A stretch of 64,000 nucleotides of DNA. Origin: Streptococcus mitis subsp. hohhotensis. Its GTDB lineage: Bacteria > Bacillota > Bacilli > Lactobacillales > Streptococcaceae. Both the position numbers and the translations under genes were made by a program. The stretch spans positions 93,830-157,829 of the forward strand of contig NZ_JPFZ01000006.1 in NCBI RefSeq assembly GCF_000722775.1, read 5' to 3'. Shown here piece after piece: positions 15,999-25,270 of the stretch (the first letter of the stretch is position 1; each line of letters begins with the position of its first letter). The notes under the pieces were generated by a model that was given only the letters and a program-made list of their open reading frames with translations, did not search any database and had not been told where the DNA came from.

Positions 15999-16122
15999 TA
16001 CAGTCCCTCCACGTGATAAATATCCTCTATTTTCTCATAATTCTGACAATTTGGCAAGCTTTTGATGAATTTTCTGAAAAAATATGATAATATAAAGAAA
16101 ACGCTGAATCAAGGGGAAGCCT

Positions 16123-16974
16123 ATGGAGCAGATTGGAAAAGTCTTTAGACAATTACGAGAGTCAAGAAATATCTCACTGAGACAAGCAACTGGGGGACAA
16201 TTTTCGCCGTCTATGTTATCCCGCTTTGAAACAGGTCAGAGTGAACTTTCGGTAGAAAAGTTTCTATTTGCCCTGGAAAATATATCTGCCAGTGTGGAGG
16301 AAATCCTCTTTCTGGCGAGAGGTTTTCAGCATGATACAGATTCTGAGTTGAGAAAAGAAATCATAGATGTCTTGGATCCAAAGAATATAGCACCTCTCGA
16401 AGACCTGTATCGCAGGGAGTATCAAAAGCATACCCATTCTCAAAACAAGCAGAAACATATTCTAAATGCCATTCTTATCAAGTCTTATATGAAGAGTATG
16501 GATGAAAGGGTAGAGTTAACAGCAGAGGAAGGGAAAGTCCTTCATGACTACTTGTTTTCTACTGAGATTTGGGGAATCTATGAACTCAATTTGTTCTCAG
16601 TCAGTTCTCCCTTCTTATCTGTTTCTCTCTTTACTAGATATGTACGAGAAATGGTCCGAAAATCTGATTTTTTAATGGAAATATCTGGTAATCGAAACCT
16701 TTTTCACACTATACTATTGAATGGCTTTTTAGCCAGCATTGAGTGTGAAGAATTTACCAATGCCTCTTATTTTAAACGTGTTATCGAAGAGCATTTCTAC
16801 AATGAAAATGAAACTTATTTCCGAATTGTCTATTTGTGGGCGGAAGGTCTTCTTGATAGCAAGCAAGGTAGAGTCAAGGAAGGCCAGAAAAAGATGGAGG
16901 ATGCTGTCCGTATTTTTGAGATGCTTGGCTGTAATAAATCTGCCGAATACTATAGAAAAACGACCGATTGTTGA
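16123..16974 (+). CDS. Rgg/MutR-family transcriptional regulator
   Basis: 283 residues, typical for Rgg. An N-terminal XRE helix-turn-helix (about 6-62; FRQLRESRNISLRQATGG, FSPSMLSRFETGQSELS) is followed by an all-helical C-terminal domain (about 80-283) of the tetratricopeptide-like Rgg type. An AAGGGGAAGCCT-ATG start is clear. Many Rgg proteins respond to short hydrophobic peptides; I found no convincing peptide gene beside it. The MFS transporter downstream is the probable target. Confidence 0.88.
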   Translation: MEQIGKVFRQLRESRNISLRQATGGQFSPSMLSRFETGQSELSVEKFLFALENISASVEEILFLARGFQHDTDSELRKEIIDVLDPKNIAPLEDLYRREYQKHTHSQNKQKHILNAILIKSYMKSMDERVELTAEEGKVLHDYLFSTEIWGIYELNLFSVSSPFLSVSLFTRYVREMVRKSDFLMEISGNRNLFHTILLNGFLASIECEEFTNASYFKRVIEEHFYNENETYFRIVYLWAEGLLDSKQGRVKEGQKKMEDAVRIFEMLGCNKSAEYYRKTTDC

Positions 16975-17119
16975 ATATCTGCAAACTACGAAAATAATTT
17001 GAAATTTTAAGTGATAGAATTGTTGGGCTCTCTCGTGTCACTGGAGAAATTCTCTCGTTTCTTTGTGCTCATTTTATTTGTTGCATATATTCAAAAGTTT
17101 TTCCTCTAAAATTTCTAAG

Positions 17120-17128
17120 TGCTATACT
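17120..17128 (+). promoter_or_regulatory. Extended -10 promoter of the MFS gene
   Basis: TGC-TATACT about 47 nt before the ATG, without a clear -35. This suggests activation, possibly by the upstream Rgg. Confidence 0.5.
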
Positions 17129-17174
17129 ATAGTCATACTTCACATAAAACTTCTAACAAGAAGGGAGATTATCT

Positions 17175-18422
17175 ATGAAACTATTGTTCAGAAATCAAGC
17201 TTATCGACTCTTGACTTTGTCACGCTTCTTCAATGCTTTTGGTGCTTCAATTTTTAACCTGGTATTTATCGTCTATGCATCGACCCTACCACAAGCCTCC
17301 TTTGCTGTTGCTATGGCGAATATTGTCATGATTCTTCCGACCTTCTTTACAGTTTTTGTAGGGATTCGGGCAGATTATACGAGGGCCAAGGTCAAATGGA
17401 TGGTCTATAGTGGTTTGTTTCAGGCGGTTTTATTTTTTCTAGCAGCTTTAGTTGTCCAGCAAGCTAGTCTATTTGCCTTTTCTAGCCTGTGTTTGATCAA
17501 TGTCATTAGTGATGTCATCAGTGATTTTGCTGGTGGTTTGCGCATGCCTCTTATTAAGAAAAAAGTAGCTGAAGATGATCTGATGGAGGCTTATTCTTTT
17601 TCCCAGTTCATCACCTATATTTCAGCTATTGGTGGTCAAGCTTTTGGAGTCTGGCTCTTAGGGCTATCGGTCAATAATTTTTCCCTCGTTGCGGGAATCA
17701 ATGCCTGCTTTTTCCTCGTATCAGCCTCTGTTCTCTTTTTAGGAAAAAGCAAATTGAGCCTGTCAATGTCATTTGCTGATGGTGAATCACTAAAAAATGA
17801 GAAGCTATCTATCAAAGACCAATTTCTAACGATTTATAGAAATTTACGTCTCGTTTTTCTTAAAAGTGGACAGAAAAACTTTGGTTTTATGCTCTTTGCT
17901 GTCTTGCTGATCAATGCCTTGGGTGGCGCTTTGGGTGGAATTTATAATATCTTCTTTTTGAGCCATTCTCTCTTGAATTTTTCTTACACGGAAGCACTAT
18001 TTATCAATCAATTCTGTGTTTTAGTAGCAATCATCATTAGTAGTCTTACGGGCAATGATTATTTTGGGAAGCAGTCCTTGCCTAGATTGATGATGTGGGC
18101 GACTGTAGGACTCAGTCTAGTTGGTCTAGCTAACGTATTCAATCAAGTCGTACTTGGTTTACTATTTCTCTTTTTAACTCTGTATGTGTCTGGTAAAGTT
18201 CAACCAAAGATTAGTGCCATGCTCATGAAAAATCTAGCTCCAGAGGTTTTGGCTCGTACTAGTAATTTTTTAGGTTTATTGTTTACCTTATCCATACCTG
18301 TGGGAACAGCTTGTTTTTCACTTATAGCTGTGTGGAATATACAGTTGACTTGGATGCTATTTGTTGGTCTCTCCTTGATAGCTATTCTTTTGACAGGTCT
18401 TAATCTCAAAAATGATATCTAA
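17175..18422 (+). CDS. MFS transporter
   Basis: 415 residues with about 12 membrane helices. An MFS pattern is visible: first helix RFFNAFGASIFNLVF, loop 2-3 GIRADYTRAKVKW (the G-x-x-x-D-R-like motif A, degenerate), and a central cytoplasmic loop with basic residues. Family relatives are macrolide/drug efflux-like (Mef-type) permeases; the substrate is not evident. A GAAGGGAGA RBS is present. It lies 200 bp behind rgg. The stop TAA coincides with the start of a BOX element. Confidence 0.83.
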   Translation: MKLLFRNQAYRLLTLSRFFNAFGASIFNLVFIVYASTLPQASFAVAMANIVMILPTFFTVFVGIRADYTRAKVKWMVYSGLFQAVLFFLAALVVQQASLFAFSSLCLINVISDVISDFAGGLRMPLIKKKVAEDDLMEAYSFSQFITYISAIGGQAFGVWLLGLSVNNFSLVAGINACFFLVSASVLFLGKSKLSLSMSFADGESLKNEKLSIKDQFLTIYRNLRLVFLKSGQKNFGFMLFAVLLINALGGALGGIYNIFFLSHSLLNFSYTEALFINQFCVLVAIIISSLTGNDYFGKQSLPRLMMWATVGLSLVGLANVFNQVVLGLLFLFLTLYVSGKVQPKISAMLMKNLAPEVLARTSNFLGLLFTLSIPVGTACFSLIAVWNIQLTWMLFVGLSLIAILLTGLNLKNDI

Positions 18423-18527
18423 TACTCTTCGAAAATCAAATTCAAACCACGTCAACGTCGCCTTGCCGTACTCAAGTACAGCCTGCGGCTAGTTTCCTAG
18501 TTTGCTCTTTGATTTTCATTGAGTATA
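18421..18527 (+). repeat. BOX element, A-C type (no boxB)
   Basis: 107 bp, boxA then boxC, starting AATACTCTTCGAAAATC and ending TTTTCATTGAGTATA. It is identical to the element at 36903-37009. Confidence 0.9.
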
Positions 18528-18567
18528 AATCCTAATTTTTTTCTTACTGTTTTAATCCCTCTATTTA

Positions 18568-18576
18568 TGGTAAAAT
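18568..18576 (+). promoter_or_regulatory. hisS extended -10 promoter
   Basis: TGG-TAAAAT, 30 nt before the ATG. The same TATGG-TAAAAT context precedes aspS, and TGG-TATAAT precedes argR and pbp1b. Confidence 0.6.
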
Positions 18577-18605
18577 AAGACTATTAAGTTTAAAGAGGAT
18601 TCCCT

Positions 18606-19886
18606 ATGAAATTACAAAAACCAAAAGGAACGCAGGATATTTTACCTGCTGAGTCTGCCAAATGGCAGTACGTTGAGGGCTTTGCCCGTGAGATTTTCAA
18701 GCGCTACAACTATGCAGAAGTGCGCACGCCTATTTTTGAGCATTACGAGGTTATCAGTCGCTCTGTCGGAGATACAACGGATATCGTAACCAAGGAAATG
18801 TATGATTTCTATGACAAGGGTGACCGCCATATTACCCTCCGACCAGAAGGAACGGCACCAGTAGTCCGTTCCTATGTGGAAAATAAACTCTTCGCCCCAG
18901 AAGTGCAAAAGCCAAGTAAGTTCTACTACATGGGCCCTATGTTCCGTTACGAGCGTCCACAGGCAGGGCGTTTGCGCCAGTTCCACCAGATCGGAGTTGA
19001 GTGTTTTGGATCTAGCAATCCAGCTACCGATGTGGAAACAATCGCGATGGCAGCCCATTTCTTGAAAGAAATCGGCATCCAAGGTGTCAAATTATATCTT
19101 AACACTCTTGGAAATCCTGAGAGCCGTGCGGCCTACCGTCAAGCCTTGATTGACTATCTGACACCGCTCAAGGAGACCTTGTCTAAGGATAGCCAACGTC
19201 GTTTGGAGGAAAATCCTCTCCGTGTCTTGGACTCTAAAGAAAAAGAAGACAAGGTGGCAGTGGAGAATGCACCGTCTATCTTGGATTTCCTTGATGAAGA
19301 AAGCCAAGCACACTTTGATGCTGTGCGTCAGATGTTGGAAAATCTTGGAGTAGACTATATCATCGATACCAATATGGTGCGTGGTCTGGACTACTACAAC
19401 CACACCATTTTTGAGTTTATCACTGAGATTGAGGGCAATGACTTGACAGTCTGTGCGGGTGGTCGTTACGATGGTTTGGTTTCTTACTTTGGAGGCCCTG
19501 AAACTGCTGGCTTTGGTTTTGGACTTGGTGTAGAGCGCCTGCTTCTCATTCTTGAAAAGCAAGGTGTGGCCCTCCCTATCGAAAACGCCCTAGATGTCTA
19601 TATCGCAGTCTTGGGTGATGGAGCAAATGTCAAGGCTTTGGAATTGGTACAGGCTCTTCGCCAACAAGGTTTCAAAGCAGAGCGTGATTACCTCAACCGT
19701 AAACTCAAAGCTCAGTTCAAGTCAGCCGATGTCTTTGCGGCTAAGACTCTCATCACTCTAGGAGAGAGTGAAGTCGAAAGCGGACAAGTGACAGTCAAGA
19801 ATAATCAAACCCGAGAAGAAGTGCAAGTGTCACTTGATGCTATCAATCAAAATTTCTCAGAAATCTTTGAAAAATTAGGCTTTTAA
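18606..19886 (+). CDS. hisS: Histidyl-tRNA synthetase
   Basis: 426 residues, class II synthetase. Motif 1 lies in the N-terminal region, motif 2 is [20 protein letters not shown], and the histidine-specific [13 protein letters not shown] and motif 3 [13 protein letters not shown] are present. An anticodon-binding domain follows (about 330-426). It charges tRNA-His. A GAGGATTCCCT-ATG start. The leader is too short for a T-box. Confidence 0.97.
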   Translation: MKLQKPKGTQDILPAESAKWQYVEGFAREIFKRYNYAEVRTPIFEHYEVISRSVGDTTDIVTKEMYDFYDKGDRHITLRPEGTAPVVRSYVENKLFAPEVQKPSKFYYMGPMFRYERPQAGRLRQFHQIGVECFGSSNPATDVETIAMAAHFLKEIGIQGVKLYLNTLGNPESRAAYRQALIDYLTPLKETLSKDSQRRLEENPLRVLDSKEKEDKVAVENAPSILDFLDEESQAHFDAVRQMLENLGVDYIIDTNMVRGLDYYNHTIFEFITEIEGNDLTVCAGGRYDGLVSYFGGPETAGFGFGLGVERLLLILEKQGVALPIENALDVYIAVLGDGANVKALELVQALRQQGFKAERDYLNRKLKAQFKSADVFAAKTLITLGESEVESGQVTVKNNQTREEVQVSLDAINQNFSEIFEKLGF

Positions 19887-19895
19887 TAGTAGAAA

Positions 19896-19926
19896 AACTG
19901 GTCAGGATCTTATTCCTGACCTTTTT
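19896..19926 (+). terminator. hisS terminator
   Basis: GGTCAGGA-tcttat-TCCTGACC followed by five T. Confidence 0.85.
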
Positions 19927-19953
19927 CTTTTACAAAATGACAAAAATAATAAA

Positions 19954-19999
19954 CTTTTTGACAAATATGCTTGTCAAAAAGAAAAAGATGTGTTACAAT
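19954..19999 (+). promoter_or_regulatory. Promoter with inverted-repeat operator for the XRE/CPBP operon
   Basis: TTGTCA (19971-19976), 17 nt, TACAAT (19994-19999). The -35 is the right arm of an 11-bp inverted repeat CTTTTTGACAA / TTGTCAAAAAG (19954-19981), a likely operator, probably for the XRE protein of the operon. Confidence 0.65.
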
Positions 20000-20038
20000 G
20001 TAAGCAAGTTAAGAAATAGAAAGCAGAAAGGAGCTATG

Positions 20039-20350
20039 ATGTGGGTAGTATTTATACTATTTATGATTTTCTTTTATTCTAATAATTCTAAAAAAATCAA
20101 GAAACTAGAGAATAAAATCAAAAAGCTTGAGCGAAAAGAGAAAGGAAATATAGAAATGTCAAGATTATTGCAAGAATTAATTGGGAAAAATCCAACAATC
20201 GTTGGACAAGTGTTTGGAACATCTTTATGGGAAGTTGTGGATGTTGACGAGGAATGGGTCAAACTACGTAGTGTTGATAAAGAGGGAAAAGAAAAATTCA
20301 AGTTGCAACGTATTGAGGATATCCAAACCGTTGAATTTGATGGAGAGTAG
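20039..20350 (+). CDS. Small membrane-anchored coiled-coil protein
   Basis: 103 residues from the second of two adjacent ATGs, which gives better RBS spacing from AAAGGAG. An N-terminal membrane helix (MWVVFILFMIFFY), a basic coiled-coil-like helix (SKKIKKLENKIKKLERKEKG), and a C-terminal small strand-rich domain (LWEVVDVDEEWVKLRSVD). First gene of a six-gene operon. Function unknown. Confidence 0.75.
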   Translation: MWVVFILFMIFFYSNNSKKIKKLENKIKKLERKEKGNIEMSRLLQELIGKNPTIVGQVFGTSLWEVVDVDEEWVKLRSVDKEGKEKFKLQRIEDIQTVEFDGE

Positions 20351-20359
20351 GTGTGTAAC

Positions 20360-20566
20360 ATGCAACTAAAAAATCGTCTAAAAGAGCTTCGGGCTCGCGA
20401 TAGTCTCAATCAAACCGACCTAGCCAAGCTGGCAGGGGTTTCCAGACAGACCATTAGCCTACTAGAACGGGATGAGTACACCCCGTCCATTATCATTGCC
20501 CTGAAAATATCTCAAATTTTCAACGAAACAGTCGAATCGGTATTTCGCTTGGAGGAGGATGAGTGA
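20360..20566 (+). CDS. XRE-family repressor, short YozG/Cro type
   Basis: 68 residues from the ATG at 20360; an in-frame GTG 9 nt earlier is possible. Almost entirely helix-turn-helix: LKNRLKELRARDSLNQTDLA, VSRQTISLLERDEYTPSI. Such small regulators commonly pair with membrane proteins of the DUF2178/DUF3169 kind, as here. It probably binds the inverted repeat at 19954. Confidence 0.88.
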   Translation: MQLKNRLKELRARDSLNQTDLAKLAGVSRQTISLLERDEYTPSIIIALKISQIFNETVESVFRLEEDE

Positions 20567-20763
20567 TGAACAAGTATAAAGTAATCTATTATGTAGTTGC
20601 CATAGCTTTATTAGTCAGCGTATTTCTATTGATTGGGATGGACTTAGGCTGGTTTAATCCCTATCAAAGTGACCAATTTATTTGGGCCTACTTTGCTCTT
20701 ATCCCAGTCGTTGACTGGATTGAAAAGAAATCCAAAAATCTAGCAAGTGAAAAAGGAGAATGA
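20566..20763 (+). CDS. Small two-helix membrane protein
   Basis: 65 residues from an ATG overlapping the previous stop by 1 nt. Two membrane helices (about 7-27 and 35-52), then a short charged tail. No family recognised. Tight coupling to the XRE gene suggests joint function. Confidence 0.75.
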   Translation: MNKYKVIYYVVAIALLVSVFLLIGMDLGWFNPYQSDQFIWAYFALIPVVDWIEKKSKNLASEKGE

Positions 20764-21500
20764 ATATGAAAAAGAAACATGGATTGTTATTTTTAATGTC
20801 TGTTGTCTTGGGAGGTTTCTTGGGCATGTTTGTAGGGATGTTTAAGGCACGTGCCGAATCCCACGAAATTATGTTAGATGTAAAAGTCTTGATACCATGG
20901 ATATCAGCTATTTGTTTACTGATAGGTTTTATTAGCATTCTTTTGACGTTCAATTTCTTAAAGAAAAGCAGAAAATTTCACTCCTTGTATCAAGAGGAAA
21001 TGGATGATGATTTGAATGAAACCTATTATGTGCAAATGTATCGGAATCTTGAGTTTGGAACTATTGCTTTTAATATTACAAGTGTAGCGATTTTGTTGGC
21101 TCTTTTCATCTCATTAAATGAAGTGATTGTACTAAATGGAAGCCATCTAACCTTATCTCTTTCTTTTTTGGTATTAGTGCTGATTTTCAGTGTTCAAAAA
21201 TATCTTTTTAAGACCATTGCGATTGTTCGTCAGTTTGATTTGGCATTTTTTTCTACACCAAAGGATGTCATGGACTTTATCAATTCTTACGACGAAGGGG
21301 AGCGTCAGGCTAATTTAGAACAAGGTTTTCAGGTTTTATTCCAATTAAATCAGTATGTCTTGCCAGGTCTCTACATTCTAATTGATCTCTTTTCCTTACT
21401 GACAGGAGAGATTCAGTTACTAGCTTTCTTGCTTGTCGGAGCAATCCATGTTTATATCAATGTGATGCAATTGCCTATGGTAAAACGTTATTTCAAATAA
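20760..21500 (+). CDS. DUF3169-family membrane protein
   Basis: 246 residues with about six membrane helices. It resembles DUF3169 proteins found beside small XRE regulators. The first helix is LLFLMSVVLGGFLGMFVG, and a conserved acidic/Tyr stretch (DDDLNETYYVQMYRNLEFG) follows helix 2. Start at 20760 or 20766; the overlap with the previous stop favours the first. Function unknown. Confidence 0.8.
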   Translation: MNMKKKHGLLFLMSVVLGGFLGMFVGMFKARAESHEIMLDVKVLIPWISAICLLIGFISILLTFNFLKKSRKFHSLYQEEMDDDLNETYYVQMYRNLEFGTIAFNITSVAILLALFISLNEVIVLNGSHLTLSLSFLVLVLIFSVQKYLFKTIAIVRQFDLAFFSTPKDVMDFINSYDEGERQANLEQGFQVLFQLNQYVLPGLYILIDLFSLLTGEIQLLAFLLVGAIHVYINVMQLPMVKRYFK

Positions 21501-21511
21501 AGGAGTTATCT

Positions 21512-22153
21512 ATGAAATTACTTAAAAACCTTGGCTGGTTTCTTCTAGCCATTCTATCCTTTTTATTCATCTATGGCTTCATTCAGGGACTCGCGACTAC
21601 TTCGCTTGCCTTAGGCGCTTCACCCTATGCTGTTACCCTACTCTATGTGGCCTTGGCTGGAGTATATGTGTACGTCATTTATAAATGGTACCAGAAAGGT
21701 CCTGTTCATATTGAGAAGAGTGGCTTCAACCGATTTATTTGGCTTCCTGCCTTGGTTTGGTTCTTATCTCTAGTTGTCCAGTTTTTCTTGCCTAACGACC
21801 CTTCAGTAAATCAGCAAACAGCGACAGACTTGACCTTATCTCAACCACTTTTCTCATTCTTTGCTATTAATATTTTTGCTCCTCTGACGGAAGAACTCAT
21901 CTTTAGAGGAATGCTGGCACGCTATATCTTTCCTAAGCAGGACAACAGCAAACAAACTCTGCTTTTCCTTCTGGTAACTAGTGTTCTGTTTGCCTTGATT
22001 CATTTCCCAGGAACTTTGCAACAGTTTTTAGTTTATGCTAGTCTAGGATTGAGTTTGGGTCTGGCTTATGTAAGCCGAAAAGGTCTTCTTTACAGCATTT
22101 CTCTTCACGCTTTGAATAATTTAGTCAGCTTTTTGATGATTCTCATGCTATAA
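21512..22153 (+). CDS. CPBP-family intramembrane metalloprotease
   Basis: 213 residues with about six membrane helices. Family motifs: EELIFRG at about 129 (EExxxR), HFPG at about 168, and HALNN near 200. Members include CAAX proteases and bacteriocin-immunity or maturation proteins. The active-site residues are present, so it is probably an active protease. RBS AAGGAG. Its target is unknown; the operon's small membrane proteins are candidates. Confidence 0.88.
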   Translation: MKLLKNLGWFLLAILSFLFIYGFIQGLATTSLALGASPYAVTLLYVALAGVYVYVIYKWYQKGPVHIEKSGFNRFIWLPALVWFLSLVVQFFLPNDPSVNQQTATDLTLSQPLFSFFAINIFAPLTEELIFRGMLARYIFPKQDNSKQTLLFLLVTSVLFALIHFPGTLQQFLVYASLGLSLGLAYVSRKGLLYSISLHALNNLVSFLMILML

Positions 22154-22170
22154 TAGAGTCAGGAGGTCAC

Positions 22171-22401
22171 ATGAAACGAGTAATTTTATTAGCAGTGATT
22201 CAAGCAGTCGTTCTATTTTTCATCATTGGGGCGCTAGCTTATGCCTTCAAGGGCGATTTCTTCTACAACTATCTAGCAGTTGTCTTTGCCCCTATTGCAG
22301 GTGTCTTGCGCTTTGGGACAGCCTACACAACGGAAATTGTCTTGCCTCGAAAGGCAGCCGAAATTGCTGAAAAGCGTAAAGCAGGCAACAATTCAAAATA
22401 A
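22171..22401 (+). CDS. Small conserved membrane protein
   Basis: 76 residues. Two hydrophobic segments (about 4-24 and 34-50) and a basic C-terminal tail (RKAAEIAEKRKAG). AGGAGG RBS. Last gene of the operon, followed by a terminator. No function recognised. Confidence 0.75.
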   Translation: MKRVILLAVIQAVVLFFIIGALAYAFKGDFFYNYLAVVFAPIAGVLRFGTAYTTEIVLPRKAAEIAEKRKAGNNSK

Positions 22402-22404
22402 AAG

Positions 22405-22430
22405 AGTCCGATGAACTTCATCGGATTTTT
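22405..22430 (+). terminator. Operon terminator
   Basis: TCCGATGA-act-TCATCGGA followed by six T. Confidence 0.85.
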
Positions 22431-22555
22431 GTATGTGCGTTAATTTTTAGGGACTTTACCTGATTTTTAAAGACTAGTAAACTTTTCTGATGATTTTCAT
22501 GAAGAGCCTGCGCTTTTATGGTAAAATAGTAACAGAATAAAAGAGGAGAGAAACA

Positions 22556-24319
22556 ATGAAACGTAGTATGTATGCTGGTCGTGTTCGTGAGGAACACATC
22601 GGACAAGAAATGACCTTGAAAGGATGGGTTGGCCGTCGTCGTGACCTTGGTGGTTTGATCTTTATCGACCTTCGTGACCGTGAAGGAATTATGCAGTTGG
22701 TTATCAATCCTGAAAAAGTTTCTGCAGAGGTTATGGCAACAGCTGAAAGCCTTCGTAGCGAATTTGTTATCGAGGTGACTGGTCAGGTCGCTGCGCGTGA
22801 GCAAGCCAATGATAAGTTGCCAACTGGTGCAGTTGAGTTAAACGTGACAGCTCTGACAGTGCTTAATACAGCTAAGACAACACCATTTGAGATTAAGGAT
22901 GGCATTGAGGCCAATGACGATACACGTTTGCGTTACCGTTACCTTGACCTTCGTCGTCCAGAAATGTTGGAAAATCTTAAACTTCGTGCTAAGGTGACCC
23001 ACTCTATCCGTAATTACTTAGATGAGTTGGAGTTTATCGACGTGGAGACACCATTCCTTTCTAAGTCAACGCCAGAAGGGGCGCGTGATTATTTGGTGCC
23101 ATCTCGTGTTAATAAAGGGCATTTCTATGCTCTTCCACAAAGTCCACAAATCACTAAGCAGCTCTTGATGAATGCTGGTTTTGACCGCTACTACCAAATC
23201 GTCAAATGTTTCCGTGATGAGGACTTGCGTGGTGACCGCCAGCCTGAGTTTACCCAGGTCGACTTGGAAACATCTTTCCTTACTGAGCAAGAAATCCAAG
23301 ATATCACAGAAGGCTTGATTGCGCGCGTGATGAAGGAAACAAAAGGCATCGAAGTGACGCTTCCATTCCCTCGTATGAAATACGATGACGCTATGGCTCT
23401 TTACGGTTCTGACAAGCCAGATACTCGTTTTGACATGTTGCTTCAGGACTTGACAGAAGTGGTCAAAGGTGTAGACTTTAAAGTCTTTTCAGAAGCACCT
23501 GCTGTAAAAGCCATTGTGGTCAAAGGCGCTGCGGACAACTATTCACGTAAAGACATCGACAAGATGACGGAAGTAGCCAAACAGTACGGTGCCAAAGGTC
23601 TTGCTTGGGTCAAGGTAGTTGATGGAGAACTAAACGGACCAGTTGCCAAGTTCTTGACAGGCATCCAAGCAGAATTGACAACAGCGCTTGCACTTGAAGA
23701 TAAGGACCTCGTTCTCTTTGTGGCGGATACGCTTGAAGTGGCCAATGCAACTCTTGGTGCCCTTCGTGGACGTATTGCCAAAGAGCTTGGTTTGATTGAC
23801 AATGATAAATTCAACTTCCTTTGGGTGGTTGATTGGCCAATGTTTGAATGGTCTGAAGAAGAAGGTCGCTACATGAGCGCCCACCATCCGTTCACCCTTC
23901 CACAGGAAGAAACAGCTCACGAATTAGAAGGTGATTTGGCTAAGGTTCGTGCCATTGCTTACGATATTGTCTTGAACGGTTATGAGCTTGGTGGTGGTAG
24001 CCTTCGTATCAACCAAAAAGACCTTCAAGAACGTATGTTTAAGGCTCTTGGTTTCTCAGCTGAAGAAGCAAATGACCAGTTTGGCTTCCTTCTTGAAGCC
24101 ATGGACTATGGTTTCCCACCACACGGTGGCTTGGCTATCGGGCTTGACCGATTTGTCATGCTCTTAGCAGGAGAAGAAAATATCCGTGAAGTCATTGCCT
24201 TTCCTAAGAACAACAAGGCAAGTGACCCAATGACACAAGCTCCTTCAACAGTAGCTCTCAAACAACTAGAGGAACTCAGCTTACAAGTAGAAGAAGATGA
24301 AACAAGCAAAACGAATTAA
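22556..24319 (+). CDS. aspS: Aspartyl-tRNA synthetase
   Basis: 587 residues, bacterial type. An N-terminal OB anticodon domain ([20 protein letters not shown]), catalytic motif 2 [18 protein letters not shown], the GAD insertion domain (about 290-420), and motif 3 [13 protein letters not shown]. It charges tRNA-Asp. The promoter has TGG-TAAAAT at 22519-22527. It overlaps the YitT gene by 23 nt. Confidence 0.97.
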   Translation: MKRSMYAGRVREEHIGQEMTLKGWVGRRRDLGGLIFIDLRDREGIMQLVINPEKVSAEVMATAESLRSEFVIEVTGQVAAREQANDKLPTGAVELNVTALTVLNTAKTTPFEIKDGIEANDDTRLRYRYLDLRRPEMLENLKLRAKVTHSIRNYLDELEFIDVETPFLSKSTPEGARDYLVPSRVNKGHFYALPQSPQITKQLLMNAGFDRYYQIVKCFRDEDLRGDRQPEFTQVDLETSFLTEQEIQDITEGLIARVMKETKGIEVTLPFPRMKYDDAMALYGSDKPDTRFDMLLQDLTEVVKGVDFKVFSEAPAVKAIVVKGAADNYSRKDIDKMTEVAKQYGAKGLAWVKVVDGELNGPVAKFLTGIQAELTTALALEDKDLVLFVADTLEVANATLGALRGRIAKELGLIDNDKFNFLWVVDWPMFEWSEEEGRYMSAHHPFTLPQEETAHELEGDLAKVRAIAYDIVLNGYELGGGSLRINQKDLQERMFKALGFSAEEANDQFGFLLEAMDYGFPPHGGLAIGLDRFVMLLAGEENIREVIAFPKNNKASDPMTQAPSTVALKQLEELSLQVEEDETSKTN

Positions 24320-25238
24320 GCGGTGGCGCTATTATCTGCGCCGCTTTGCTCATCAGATAAAAATTTTACGTGTCTTACAAAGCATCTCTCGTGAAAAATA
24401 CGATGAGAAGATTTCGGCTTCTCTGGTCTATGGTTTTTTATCAGCAGTAGCGGTCAATTTCTTTTTCCAACCAGGTCATGTGTATTCGAGTGGTGCGACA
24501 GGTCTGGCACAGATTATCTCTGCCTTGAGTAATCACTGGTTTGGTTTTCATATTCCGATTTCGCTGACCTTCTATGCCATTAATTTTCCTTTGATGGTCT
24601 TGGCTTGGTATCAGATTGGCCATAAGTTCACCGTCTTTACCTTTATCACGGTATCTATGAGTTCCTTCTTTATCCAGTTTGTCCCTGTGGCGACCTTGAC
24701 GGAGGATCCCATTATCAATGCCCTTTTTGGGGGTGTTGTCATGGGCTTGGGGATTGGTTTTGCTCTTCGCAACAATATCTCCAGTGGTGGGACGGATATT
24801 GTCAGTCTGACCATTCGCAAGAAAACAGGTAAGAATGTCGGTAGTATTTCTTTCTTGGTAAATGGGACCATCATGCTGATAGCAGGTTTGACCTTTGGTT
24901 GGAAATACGCTCTCTACTCTATGATTACCATCTTTGTCTCTAGCCGTGTGACAGACGCTGTCTTTACCAAGCAAAAACGGATGCAGGCTATGATTGTGAC
25001 CAATCATCCAGATAAAGTAATTGAGAAAATCCATAAAAAATTGCACCGCGGAGCAACCATGATCCACGATGCAGAAGGAACCTATAATCACGAGAGAAAG
25101 GCAGTTTTAATTACTGTCATTACACGTGCAGAGTTTAATGAATTTAAACAGATTATGAAACAGGTGGACCCAGGCGCCTTTGTCTCTGTATCTGAGAATG
25201 TTCATATTCTGGGACGATTCGTTGAAACAGAAAATTAG
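24297..25238 (+). CDS. YitT-family membrane protein
   Basis: 313 residues. About five membrane helices (DUF161) in the first 210 residues, with [16 protein letters not shown] and [10 protein letters not shown] signatures, then a soluble C-terminal DUF2179 domain (about 225-305). A basic N-terminus ([18 protein letters not shown]) makes it longer than most relatives. Start inside aspS implies coupled translation. Transport or signalling role unknown. Confidence 0.85.
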   Translation: MKQAKRIKRWRYYLRRFAHQIKILRVLQSISREKYDEKISASLVYGFLSAVAVNFFFQPGHVYSSGATGLAQIISALSNHWFGFHIPISLTFYAINFPLMVLAWYQIGHKFTVFTFITVSMSSFFIQFVPVATLTEDPIINALFGGVVMGLGIGFALRNNISSGGTDIVSLTIRKKTGKNVGSISFLVNGTIMLIAGLTFGWKYALYSMITIFVSSRVTDAVFTKQKRMQAMIVTNHPDKVIEKIHKKLHRGATMIHDAEGTYNHERKAVLITVITRAEFNEFKQIMKQVDPGAFVSVSENVHILGRFVETEN

Positions 25239-25244
25239 TGACTA

Positions 25245-25270
25245 AAAAAACCAGCGCGAGCTGGTTTTTA
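25245..25270. terminator. Bidirectional terminator between yitT and malR
   Basis: AAAACCAGC-gcga-GCTGGTTTTT with T runs on both strands; it serves the two converging genes. Confidence 0.8.

Noticed and set aside
17065-17109. A short hydrophobic peptide frame (GTG start, 14 codons) between rgg and the MFS gene, as a possible Rgg pheromone
   Set aside because: No RBS, no promoter and no conserved acidic residue pattern of SHP peptides.
20074-20409. Antisense and shadow frames inside the operon and inside synthetase genes
   Set aside because: They mirror well-supported genes in other frames and have no own RBS or family match.
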